Notes: a model not told the origin generated them from the sequence alone. A DNA stretch of 33,577 nt from Verrucomicrobiota bacterium (GCA_003219435.1 QHOW01000007.1:1-33577); one strand, 5' to 3'; shown: positions 1-8,856, counted from the stretch's first letter. Numbers and translations: made by a program.

Positions 1-1159
1 ATCGGCGCGCGCAATCGATCCGCTCTTGAACCAAAGTTTGATGGCGCTCGATGTCGATCTTGCGCCAGCGGAACACGACGAATTCATCAAGGCCCGCGAT
101 AGCGCGCTGACCGCTTTGCATGGCTACGCCGATGAACTCGAGAAACGAGTGCCGAAAATGGCGGATTTCTCGCCGATGGGGGAAGCGAACTACAATTATT
201 ATCTCAAACACGTGCTCCTCTTGCCCCTGAGCGCAGCGCAAGTGGAAATGATCGGCCGGGTTGAGCTGGCGCGTTATCGCGCTCTGGAGGCGCTTCTGCC
301 CGATCCCAAATTGGCCGATCCCGATCCGCAGCGCAGCGCGAACATTCCGCCCGATCAAGCATCGTTTTTAAAGGCTTATGAAAGTCGCGAGGGGGAAATG
401 ATCAGCTTTTTGAAGGAGCATAATCTCATTACTCTGCCCGATGATCTCGGCCTGTTTCAGATTCGGCAGTTGCCGGACGCGTTTAAGCCGACCAACCCCG
501 GCGGTTTCATGAATCCGCCCGGGGTTTACGATAAGGATCCGACCGGGTTCTATTTTATCCCGACCTATAATCCGCAATCGAAGAACTTTTATATTCGCGC
601 GGCCATCGAAGATCCGCGGCCAATCCTTGGTCACGAGGGAATTCCCGGGCATTTTCTACAGCTCTCAATCGCGAATCATTTAACAGACGAGATTCGGCGC
701 CAACACCAGGACGGCGTGTTTGTGGAAGGCTGGGCGCTTTACGGCGAAGAAATGTTGATGAAGACGGGGCTATATCCGGACAATTCCCCGGCGCAGGGGC
801 AGGTCCTTCATCTGTCACGCTATCGCGCGGCACGCATCGGAGTAGATGTAAATTTGCACACCGGCCGCTGGAGTTTCGAACAAGCCGTCAAATATTTTAT
901 GGACGCCGGCGGACTCGATCGTGAAGCAGCCGAAGGCGAAGCGGCCGGCGCAGCTTCAAGTCCACATCAGAAGATCAGCTACATCATCGGCAAATGGCAG
1001 ATCATGAATCTGCTCGGCCGTTACAAAGATCGACAAGGCGACAATTTCCGGCTCGGTCAATTCCACGATGACCTGATCAAGAACGGCAGCCTGCCCGTCT
1101 CAGTGATCGAATGGATCTTACTCGATGATCCGGCCGTGGTGCAGCAACCGACGAAATAA
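1..1159 (+). CDS. DUF885-family (putative metallopeptidase-like) protein, 5' end truncated by the window
   Basis: Open frame 26..1159 enters from the window edge; HEGIPGHFLQ zinc-type motif and FVEGWALYGEEM typical of DUF885 proteins. Confidence 0.8.
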   Translation, partial: SARAIDPLLNQSLMALDVDLAPAEHDEFIKARDSALTALHGYADELEKRVPKMADFSPMGEANYNYYLKHVLLLPLSAAQVEMIGRVELARYRALEALLPDPKLADPDPQRSANIPPDQASFLKAYESREGEMISFLKEHNLITLPDDLGLFQIRQLPDAFKPTNPGGFMNPPGVYDKDPTGFYFIPTYNPQSKNFYIRAAIEDPRPILGHEGIPGHFLQLSIANHLTDEIRRQHQDGVFVEGWALYGEEMLMKTGLYPDNSPAQGQVLHLSRYRAARIGVDVNLHTGRWSFEQAVKYFMDAGGLDREAAEGEAAGAASSPHQKISYIIGKWQIMNLLGRYKDRQGDNFRLGQFHDDLIKNGSLPVSVIEWILLDDPAVVQQPTK

Positions 1160-1273
1160 CCTGGTGATAGCCCGGTTGTTGTAGTCGCCTGAGGATCGCC
1201 GCACGAACCTCTTTATGTCTTGACATGCGGAAGCGAGTTGGCGCAAGATCGACAACCTAACGAGCCGCGCCTT

Positions 1274-1684
1274 ATGAATTCCAAGGATACCATCGTTCGA
1301 AACACGTTTCTCTGCGCAGTTGCATTCGCCCTCGCGAGTTGCGCAACGCTGACCAAGCCCGAGAGCGACGTCAGTTTCGAGAACCTGCGCGCATTCGAAA
1401 TCTCCTTCGTCGATCAATACGCTGTTCTGGGCAAACGTTTCGATGCCGCGGCCTTTGATGCAAAGGTTGCGGAAGGCAACGCCAAGTTTCAGGACGCGAT
1501 GACGAATGAGAAATTCAAGGCGCGTCGGCCTGTGTTAAAGGATCTTGCGGACCAATTCAAAGCCGAAGCCGCACACCTTCGAAAGAAAGCGAGCACCGGC
1601 AAAATTACAAAAGCCCTGGCAGCCGAGAGGAAGCGCGACATCAACGACAACTACGAGCATGCCATCGCGAAAAAAACAGAATAA
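1274..1684 (+). CDS. putative lipoprotein, hypothetical
   Basis: ATG at 1274 starts MNSKDTIVRNTFLCAVAFALASCATL with a lipobox (LASC); ends at an in-frame TAA. Confidence 0.55.
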   Translation: MNSKDTIVRNTFLCAVAFALASCATLTKPESDVSFENLRAFEISFVDQYAVLGKRFDAAAFDAKVAEGNAKFQDAMTNEKFKARRPVLKDLADQFKAEAAHLRKKASTGKITKALAAERKRDINDNYEHAIAKKTE

Positions 1685-1735
1685 GCCTGCAAAACCTCGA
1701 CCGAAGAAGCAGAAAAAATCGTCGAACTCGATTCG

Positions 1736-2056
1736 GTGCTAGACCAGGTCAACGACAGTACCGTCGCGGACGCAAAGAAAGAGCTGCAGAATTTATTGGC
1801 GGACGCGAAAGGTGATTCTGCCACTTTCTTTCAGCAGAATGCACAGAAGCTCGAAGAACGCCTCGTCCTCGTGAGCAAAGGTGAGCTCGATCAAGATGAC
1901 TTCAATTTCTTCGTCGAAAATCAGAAACGTGCCGCGCAGATTTTCATCGACAGCCAACCGCCGCAGGCGCAGGAGCGCGCGGAAAAACTGACCATCCACC
2001 TTCTCGAAGTCGCGGCGACCAAAATCGTGCCGGTGCTGATCGCGGCGGCGTTATAA
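1736..2056 (+). CDS. hypothetical protein; in the same frame as 1274..1684, possibly the 3' part of an interrupted gene
   Basis: Frame stays open right after the TAA at 1682-1684 (ACKTSTEEAEKIVELDSVLDQVND...); charged helical composition. Confidence 0.45.
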   Translation: MLDQVNDSTVADAKKELQNLLADAKGDSATFFQQNAQKLEERLVLVSKGELDQDDFNFFVENQKRAAQIFIDSQPPQAQERAEKLTIHLLEVAATKIVPVLIAAAL

Positions 2057-2073
2057 TCGCCAGTCGGATTCTA

Positions 2074-3291
2074 TCAGGGCAAGCGATTGTATTTTTTCAA
2101 CAACTCGCGCACACGATCGTGCGGCAAAGCATCGACGTGATGATTGTCGCGTCCCGTCATGTCGTGATTGTCGACGAGCGCGTTAACGATCGCTTCTTCG
2201 GTCGCTTGCACAACTGCCTCAAAGATCGGATCGAGCCGATCGTTGGGAATTGTTTCAACGGTGTGTGTGAGCAGGTCGGGGTTCGCGGCGTTCGGATTCG
2301 CGGTGGAAAAGGCGATGAACAAATCGCCCGAACCATTTCCGGAAACGCTTCCCGTGCGGGCGAGACCGAGCGACGCGCGACGGGCGAGGCGTTTCAATTG
2401 GTTAGGCAAAAGCGGCGCATCAGTCGCAACGACGATGATAATGGAGCCGACTTCCTCTTTATAAACCTGGCCTGGAATTTCTTTACCGACTGGAACTCCC
2501 GCAATGGTCAGTTGGGGTCGGCGTCCGCAATTCGCCTGCACAAAGACGCCGACGATAAACGAACGCGCGGGTGCATTCTTGTCCTGTTTCAGATCGACCT
2601 TGCGTGAAGCGGTTCCGTTTCCGCCTTTGAACTCGTAGCAGATCATGCCCGTCCCACCGCCGAGGCTCCCCTCCTCTAGTGCGCCGCCGTGAGCCGAATC
2701 GAGCGCGTGCCAGACGTCTTCCGCTTTGACGTGAAAACCGTTAATGTCATTGAGCCAGCCGTCCCAAGTCTCGGCGACGACGGGCAAACTCCACCAGTAG
2801 CCAGTCTTATCGGCTGCTCCGCGTTTAATGCGCCACGCAATTACGGCATCCCGCGCGACTCCGACGCTGTGCGTGTTCGTAATAATGATTGGTCCTTCGA
2901 GAAACCCGCTTTCTTCGACCCAGGGCGTGCCCGTCATTTCACCGTTGCCGTTCAGGCTGAAGAAACCAGCGTAAACAGGGTCATTGAGCGAATCGTGTCC
3001 GCGCGGAATGACTGCCGTTACCCCTGTGCGCACCGGGCCTTTGCCTACCTCGAGTTTGCCTTCGCCAGTGATCAGGGTGGTGTATCCAACTTCAACACCG
3101 GCCACATCGGTAATGGCATTGAATTCCCCCGGCGTGCCTTCGAACGGAATGCCAAGATCCCGCGCACGCGTTTGTTTGCTTTCTGTCGTCGTCCTTGCTG
3201 GCGGGGATTTCTGAGGCTCTCGTGCCGAAGCATCGAGCGCGACTACGAGCACGAGCAGGAGCAAGAGGCGAGCAAACTGCTTCAATGTCAT
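2074..3291 (-). CDS. P1 family peptidase (DmpA/BapA-like aminopeptidase)
   Basis: Signal peptide; RARDLGIPFEGTPGEFNAITDVAGVEVGYTTL, SLGGGTGMICYEFKGG, GSGDLFIAFSTAN motifs. Confidence 0.88.
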   Translation of the reverse strand: MTLKQFARLLLLLVLVVALDASAREPQKSPPARTTTESKQTRARDLGIPFEGTPGEFNAITDVAGVEVGYTTLITGEGKLEVGKGPVRTGVTAVIPRGHDSLNDPVYAGFFSLNGNGEMTGTPWVEESGFLEGPIIITNTHSVGVARDAVIAWRIKRGAADKTGYWWSLPVVAETWDGWLNDINGFHVKAEDVWHALDSAHGGALEEGSLGGGTGMICYEFKGGNGTASRKVDLKQDKNAPARSFIVGVFVQANCGRRPQLTIAGVPVGKEIPGQVYKEEVGSIIIVVATDAPLLPNQLKRLARRASLGLARTGSVSGNGSGDLFIAFSTANPNAANPDLLTHTVETIPNDRLDPIFEAVVQATEEAIVNALVDNHDMTGRDNHHVDALPHDRVRELLKKYNRLP

Positions 3292-3347
3292 TGTTCATCC
3301 ATCAACTATCAGCTACCAACCATCAACTTTTTCGTTAGATTGAAGGC

Positions 3348-5009
3348 GTGAGCTACGAGGTTTTCGCACGAAAATACCGGCCCCAGACTTTTGACGATCT
3401 GGTCGGCCAGCCGCACGTCTCGCGCACGCTGAAAAATGCGGTCACGCAAAACCGGCTCGCCCATGCCTATCTTTTCGTTGGACCGCGCGGAATCGGCAAA
3501 ACATCGACCGCTCGGATTCTGGCGAAATCACTCAATTGCGTAAACGGGCCAACTGCCACGCCATGCGGAGAATGTCACAACTGCCGCGAGATTGCAGCGG
3601 GCAACAGTCTCGACGTGATCGAGATCGATGGCGCCAGCAACAACAGCGTCGAAGACGTTCGCCAGCTTCGCGAGAATGTTCGTTATGCGCCTGCCAAAGG
3701 CCGTTACAAAATCTATCTCATCGACGAAGTGCACATGCTGTCAGCGGCGGCGTTTAATGCGCTTTTGAAGACGCTCGAGGAGCCACCAGCGCACGTGAAA
3801 TTTATTTTCGCGACCACCGAGCCGCAGAAAGTTTTGCCAACGATTTTGAGCCGTTGCCAGCGCTTCGATCTCCATCGTATCCCGGCAAATCTGATCGCGC
3901 AGCACCTTCAATTCATTGCTGGAAAAGAAAAAATCACATTGGAACCCGCGGCTGCGCATGCGATCGCGCGGGGCGCGGAAGGCGGTATGCGCGATGCAGA
4001 ATCGATGCTCGATCAGCTCGTCGCATTCTGCGGCGAAAAAATCAGTGAAAGTGATGTCTTGAACATATTCGGGTTCACAGCCGAACAAACCGTAGTCGAT
4101 CTTACCGGGCGGATTTTGCGCGGCGAAACACCCGCCGCGCTCGAACTCCTCTACGAGCAATGCGAAAGCGGCAAGGACATGATGCGACTCATGTCGGACT
4201 TGATTGTTTATCTGCGCGATCTGCTTGTGTTCAAGGCAAAACCGGATGTTCTGGATGAAGACATCGATCCTGATTTGAAAAAATCGCTCGCAGCGCATGC
4301 CGAATTGATCGAGACCGATCGTTTGCTCGACCTGATCGATCAATTGGCGGCCGCCGAAGGTCGAATGAAATGGGCGCCCAACAAGAAGCTCCATTTTGAG
4401 GTCGCAATCATCAGGGCGATCCAGAGCCTCGGACAAGCGACATTGGATGAGGTAATTGAGAGACTCAGTGAACTTCGCGATGGTGGTAGGGCGCGACCGC
4501 CGGGCGCGCCGCCCACGAAACCTGCAGCGGCGGGCTCTGACCGCGGCAACGAGGGATCGCGTCGGCAGAAAGCCGGGATCACCGATCCCGGCTACAGCAA
4601 AGCGGAAACCGCGCGCGTGGCCGAGACTGCGGTACAAAGCCAGCCTAACGCGGACGAATTGTGGCACAAGGTCCTCGCAAAAATTCCGGTGAAGGGATTT
4701 TTGCGTACGTTAAGCGAATCAATTCGTCCGATTGGAATCGATGGCCGCAATTTTTTGCTTGGGCATTCGCCGGATGATCAGTCGAAGGTTGAAGCGCTCG
4801 CCAGTCCAAATAATCGCCGCCAGTTGGAAACGCTTCTGGGAGAAGCAAGCGGGTGCGACTGGTCGGTGAGATTTGTGGCAAAGGAGGGAATTGTACCCCC
4901 GAAAGCTTTCGGGGCTGGTTCCGAAGCGGCGAGGTCAGTTGAATGGTTCGAAGATGATCGGCTCATCCAGGAGGCTCTTGAGATGTTCAATGCTCAAATC
5001 AAATCCTGA
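3348..5009 (+). CDS. dnaX: DNA polymerase III subunit gamma/tau
   Basis: YEVFARKYRPQTFDDLVGQ, GPRGIGKTSTARILAKSLNC Walker A, CGECHNCREI zinc motif, IDEVHMLS; GTG start at 3348. Confidence 0.96.
   Translation: MSYEVFARKYRPQTFDDLVGQPHVSRTLKNAVTQNRLAHAYLFVGPRGIGKTSTARILAKSLNCVNGPTATPCGECHNCREIAAGNSLDVIEIDGASNNSVEDVRQLRENVRYAPAKGRYKIYLIDEVHMLSAAAFNALLKTLEEPPAHVKFIFATTEPQKVLPTILSRCQRFDLHRIPANLIAQHLQFIAGKEKITLEPAAAHAIARGAEGGMRDAESMLDQLVAFCGEKISESDVLNIFGFTAEQTVVDLTGRILRGETPAALELLYEQCESGKDMMRLMSDLIVYLRDLLVFKAKPDVLDEDIDPDLKKSLAAHAELIETDRLLDLIDQLAAAEGRMKWAPNKKLHFEVAIIRAIQSLGQATLDEVIERLSELRDGGRARPPGAPPTKPAAAGSDRGNEGSRRQKAGITDPGYSKAETARVAETAVQSQPNADELWHKVLAKIPVKGFLRTLSESIRPIGIDGRNFLLGHSPDDQSKVEALASPNNRRQLETLLGEASGCDWSVRFVAKEGIVPPKAFGAGSEAARSVEWFEDDRLIQEALEMFNAQIKS
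4486..4510 (+). repeat. GTAG-headed REP-like palindrome, copy 1 (inside dnaX)
   Basis: GTAGGGCGCGACCGCCGGGCGCGCC. Confidence 0.85.
4572..4595 (-). repeat. second GTAG-headed palindrome family, inverted, inside dnaX
   Basis: Reverse complement GTA-GCCGGGATC-GGT-GATCCCGGC, 9-bp perfect stem. Confidence 0.7.
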
Positions 5010-5137
5010 TGAAACGGATGGGTTAAAATGTTAAAAGCGTTACAAGGGTTACAACGGAAGAGCAGCGATAGCGTCAAACTGCCATTTTAACTTTGTAACT
5101 CTTTTAACGAATCACTACGACGTCGCAGCCCCAAATT

Positions 5138-5434
5138 ATGAATCTCAACAAGCTCATGAAGCAGGCCCAGAAAATGCAGGAGCAAATGACCAGGACCCAG
5201 GCTGAGCTCGAGAAGAAAACTATCGAAGTGAGCGCGGGCGGCGGCAAAGTGAAAGTAACCGCAAACGGCGCCGGTGACATCGTCGCGATCAAGATCGACA
5301 AGGAAGTCGTTGATCCAAATGATGTCGAGTTCCTCGAGGAAATTGTCCTGACCGCCGTGAAGCAAGCCGCCGAGCAAGGAAAGGCCCTCGCCCAGGAGGA
5401 AATGACAAAGCTGACCGGGGGATTTCAGCTGTAG
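5138..5434 (+). CDS. YbaB/EbfC family nucleoid-associated protein
   Basis: MNLNKLMKQAQKMQEQMTRTQAELEKKTIEVSAGGGKVKVTANG; directly downstream of dnaX. Confidence 0.93.
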   Translation: MNLNKLMKQAQKMQEQMTRTQAELEKKTIEVSAGGGKVKVTANGAGDIVAIKIDKEVVDPNDVEFLEEIVLTAVKQAAEQGKALAQEEMTKLTGGFQL

Positions 5435-5463
5435 CAAGACGTCTCAACTTTTTGAGCTTACAG

Positions 5464-6249
5464 ATGCTAACCGCCATCATTGTCGCGGCCGGCAGCAGCC
5501 AACGCATGGGGTTCGACAAGTTGTTTGCGACAATCGCCGGGAAACCGCTAATTGCGCACACGCTCCATGCGTTTGAGCGCGCCAGTTCTGTTAACGAAAT
5601 CATCGTTGTTGCGCGCGAGGATCGACACGGCGAAATCCGAAAGATCAGCCGTGCTGAGAACTTCAAAAGAATCCATTCGATCATCGAGGGCCGCGAACGT
5701 CGCCAAGATTCGGTTCGCGCTGGTCTGCATCAGCTCAGTGCCGCCGCCAAATATGTTGCTGTGCATGACGCGGCACGGCCGCTGATCACCCCGGAACAAA
5801 TCGAGCGTGTTTTTGAACAATGCCTGATCCACGGCGCTGCTGCACTGGCTGAACCAATCAACGACACGCTTAAGCGCGCCGATGTCGACCCATTGGGCTC
5901 GCGCTCCCACCACGGCGGGAAGGCAGACCAAGTTCTGGCAGTGGCCGGCTCGGTGGATCGGCATCGACTTTACGCGATGCAAACGCCACAAGTTTTCGAG
6001 CGCGCATTGATCGAGACAGCTTATCGCGCCGCTCACACTGAAAATGTTTCATTGACGGACGAAGTTTCCGCGGTCGAGCGACTCGGTCGCACAGTTGTTT
6101 TGGTCCTCAACGACGACTTCAATTTCAAAATCACTTATCAGCGAGATTTGGCGCTAGCTGAATTTCTTCTGAAGCAACGGCGCGCTCCGGCTGCAAATGG
6201 TAGGGCGCGACCGCCGGGCGCGCCCAGAAAAACTGACCACGGCAACTAA
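5464..6249 (+). CDS. ispD: 2-C-methyl-D-erythritol 4-phosphate cytidylyltransferase
   Basis: MLTAIIVAAGSSQRMGFDKLFATIAGKPLIAHTL, VHDAARPLITPEQIE, LTDEVSAVERLG; start taken at ATG 5464. Confidence 0.93.
   Translation: MLTAIIVAAGSSQRMGFDKLFATIAGKPLIAHTLHAFERASSVNEIIVVAREDRHGEIRKISRAENFKRIHSIIEGRERRQDSVRAGLHQLSAAAKYVAVHDAARPLITPEQIERVFEQCLIHGAAALAEPINDTLKRADVDPLGSRSHHGGKADQVLAVAGSVDRHRLYAMQTPQVFERALIETAYRAAHTENVSLTDEVSAVERLGRTVVLVLNDDFNFKITYQRDLALAEFLLKQRRAPAANGRARPPGAPRKTDHGN
6200..6224 (+). repeat. GTAG-headed REP-like palindrome, copy 2 (inside the ispD 3' end)
   Basis: GTAGGGCGCGACCGCCGGGCGCGCC, identical to copy 1. Confidence 0.85.
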
Positions 6250-7235
6250 GCAATCATCGGATCGACCGGCACAACTGGCCGAATCAGGTCAGCTACAGCC
6301 AGAACGTCTTTGCATTTGAAGCCACGGCCGCGCCTTCGAATCCTGGCTGCTTCGAGTTCGTCAGCCCGGAGAAGTTGCCCATGTTTCCAAACCCAGGCGT
6401 TGCGATTGTAAGGACCCACACGGCAAGGATCGGTCCATGTGTGGATCGACAACAAGCAATCGTTGACGGCAGCGGCAATGTGCATCGGGCCACTGTCCAC
6501 GCTCACGACAAATCGCGCGACGCGAATCAGCCAGATTAATTGTAACAGTGACGTTTGGTTAGTCAGGTCAATGCAATTCGCGACCACCTCGATCCCGGCC
6601 CGTGACTGCCCCACTATCACGATACGAGTGGGGGCGAAGGCACGGCAAAATTCCTGGATAACCGCGTTTGAGAGCGATTTGCCGCCGCCTCGCGCAAAGG
6701 GATGAAGAAGGATGAACGGCGGGTATTCATCGAAACGCGGGAGCGGGTCCCCTGTGGGAATCGGGCAACGAAGCCACGGGCTGATCGTGGCGCCCGCGCA
6801 CTCGGCCAGTTTCAGGCACCGGTTAACGGAATGCCCGCGATCATTTACTTTCGCGACGCGATCGTAAAACCACCGCGAACCTTCGCGCGCATCGCTCATT
6901 CCGTAGATTTCTTTGGCGCCGCTGATCTTTGCGATCAGCGCGCTGCGAAGCAATCCTTGAAAATCGAGCGCCAGATCGGGCCGGATGGTCCGGGTTTTCT
7001 TCAACCACGGCAACAAGCTGTAAGATGCGCCCAAGCCGCGAAATTCGCCCCGTGGAAAAAAGTGGACATGATTTACATCAGGATTCCCCCGAAGCAGCGG
7101 CGCAAATTCGGGATTAATCACCCACGTAATCTCGGCTCCAGGGTAGGCATCACGAAGCACGGCCACCGCCGGAAGAGTGTGGACGATATCTCCGAGCGAA
7201 CTCGGCTTGATGATTAGGATCGATTTAGGGTTCAG
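6246..7235 (-). CDS. glycosyltransferase family 9 (ADP-heptose:LPS heptosyltransferase-like)
   Basis: The frame extends upstream of the tracked GTG (7166) to a CTG at 7235, restoring LNPKSILIIKPSSLGDIVHTLPAVAVLRDAYPGAEITW; also HPFARGGGKSL and VSVDSGPMHIAAAV. Confidence 0.82.
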   Translation of the reverse strand: MNPKSILIIKPSSLGDIVHTLPAVAVLRDAYPGAEITWVINPEFAPLLRGNPDVNHVHFFPRGEFRGLGASYSLLPWLKKTRTIRPDLALDFQGLLRSALIAKISGAKEIYGMSDAREGSRWFYDRVAKVNDRGHSVNRCLKLAECAGATISPWLRCPIPTGDPLPRFDEYPPFILLHPFARGGGKSLSNAVIQEFCRAFAPTRIVIVGQSRAGIEVVANCIDLTNQTSLLQLIWLIRVARFVVSVDSGPMHIAAAVNDCLLSIHTWTDPCRVGPYNRNAWVWKHGQLLRADELEAARIRRRGRGFKCKDVLAVADLIRPVVPVDPMIA

Positions 7236-7278
7236 AGGTCAGAGGTCGGAAGACGGCCGTTAGATCGTTAAATCCTTC

Positions 7279-8001
7279 TCAGCGTCCCATTGCAAGCCGT
7301 TCGGCAAGCGGCCGCGGCAGACCGGCCTCGATCACCTTTTTTTGCGCGGTCGCCAGATCGTATTTTACCCGTATCTGCTGGACGAGATTGTTCTCAACGT
7401 CGTAAACGCAGTAGGCGGCGCGCCAATTTCCGTCACGTGGTTGTCCAACACTGCCCACGTTAATGAAATATTTCTTAGCCGGCTCAATACGGACATGATC
7501 GATCAGCTCCCGTCTGACGCCCTCGTCGCGAATAAAAACCATGGGCACATGGGTGTGGCCAAAAAAGCAAATGGTCGTGTGCTGATACGTGAAACTCGCC
7601 GCCGCATCGAGGTTATTAAAAACGTAACCCCATTGCTCCGGCGTATCGAGCGTCGCGTGCACGATGGTGAAATCGCGCACCTGTTTTTGGAACGGCAGGT
7701 CGCGCAGCCATTGCTTGTCCTTTTCTGTCAGTTTATCGCGCGTCCATTTGATGGCGCGCTCGGCCAGCTGGTTAAAGTCGGTCGGGAATCTCGAGACCGA
7801 CGCCTGCTCGTCGTGGTTGCCTTTTACGGTGGGGCAATCCAGTTCGCGAACTCGTTCGAGGCACTCATGTGGATTCGCGTTGTAGCCGACCACGTCGCCC
7901 AGGCAGACAAAATGCGTGCACTTGCGCTGGCGCGCATCGGCCAGGACGGCTTCGAGCGCCTCCAGGTTGGCGTGGATATCACTGAAAATCGCGAAGCGCA
8001 T
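7279..8001 (-). CDS. metallophosphoesterase (YfcE/MJ0936-like)
   Basis: MRFAIFSDIHANLEALEAVL, CLGDVVGYNANPHEC, VKGNHDEQ, FFGHTHVPMVF, INVGSVGQPRD. Confidence 0.92.
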   Translation of the reverse strand: MRFAIFSDIHANLEALEAVLADARQRKCTHFVCLGDVVGYNANPHECLERVRELDCPTVKGNHDEQASVSRFPTDFNQLAERAIKWTRDKLTEKDKQWLRDLPFQKQVRDFTIVHATLDTPEQWGYVFNNLDAAASFTYQHTTICFFGHTHVPMVFIRDEGVRRELIDHVRIEPAKKYFINVGSVGQPRDGNWRAAYCVYDVENNLVQQIRVKYDLATAQKKVIEAGLPRPLAERLAMGR

Positions 8002-8088
8002 TGCGGCGGCTGTTAAAAAGGTTAAAAAGGTTACAACGTTACAACGGAAACGCTTCAACGATTTTAACCATTTAAAAATCGAACGATT

Positions 8089-8856
8089 TCAATGTTGCAA
8101 AGACTTCGAGTCGGGAATCCGCTGGTCCTGCGGGATCCCGAGTTTATCTTCGAGAACTTTTAGCCGGCTAATCAAAGTCGGCAGCCGTTCCTTTTCACCT
8201 TTGTCATAGAGCTGGCGAAGGCGCTCATATGCTTCACGCTCCCGGCCTTCGCAGTAGGAAAGCTCGTAGGCGGAGAAACGCCTGTCATAGGTCCGCGCTC
8301 CAGGCAGGGCCGCTGCCTTGCCGAAGAATTCCGAAGCGCGCTCGTGATCTTTGTATTTCTCTTTGTAAAGCCGGGCAAGTGCTTCGTAGAGCTCGGGACG
8401 ATCGGGATTATTTTTTATTCCGCGCTCAAGAAAATCTTTGCCGAGCGCAAAATATTCGCGTTGCGCTTTGACCCGCAAGGCGAGACGCGGTTGCGTTCGG
8501 TCGTTCATTGCGGCGACGCTGGCGTTCCAGGCCATGTGCCATGCGGCCATGTCCCAAAACAGGAGCGCGCGCGGCTGCAGCGTCGTGACGTGCTGGAATA
8601 ATAACAGCACACGGCCCCACTCTGTCCGCTCCCACGCCACATGCGCTTGAATGAAAAGGCCATCGGCAACAATCGATCGAAATCCGCTCAACGCGGCAAT
8701 GAATCCCAGTTGCCCGATTTTCTCTCGGAGATCGAGATTAAATTCGACCCCTCGGAAATGCTCTTGTCGATGGACCGCGGCTAGGTCTCGCTCCATTGGC
8801 AATTTAAGCGCTCCGAGTGCGAGCAGAATTACCAGCACGAGCAGGCCGCGTATCAT
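8089..8856 (-). CDS. hypothetical membrane-anchored TPR-like protein of the ABC operon
   Basis: N-terminal TM segment, TPR-like helical repeats; start overlaps the stop of the upstream permease gene. Confidence 0.6.
   Translation of the reverse strand: MIRGLLVLVILLALGALKLPMERDLAAVHRQEHFRGVEFNLDLREKIGQLGFIAALSGFRSIVADGLFIQAHVAWERTEWGRVLLLFQHVTTLQPRALLFWDMAAWHMAWNASVAAMNDRTQPRLALRVKAQREYFALGKDFLERGIKNNPDRPELYEALARLYKEKYKDHERASEFFGKAAALPGARTYDRRFSAYELSYCEGREREAYERLRQLYDKGEKERLPTLISRLKVLEDKLGIPQDQRIPDSKSLQH

Noticed and set aside
2119-3351. Plus-strand ORFs opposite the P1 peptidase gene
   Set aside because: Antisense of a well-supported CDS; composition not protein-like.
3741-4667. 308-aa antisense ORF in dnaX
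   Set aside because: Lies opposite a strongly supported conserved gene; typical high-GC shadow ORF.
5022-5109. CRISPR array
   Set aside because: Units are 8-9 bp without unique spacers of 30+ bp; no cas genes in the window.
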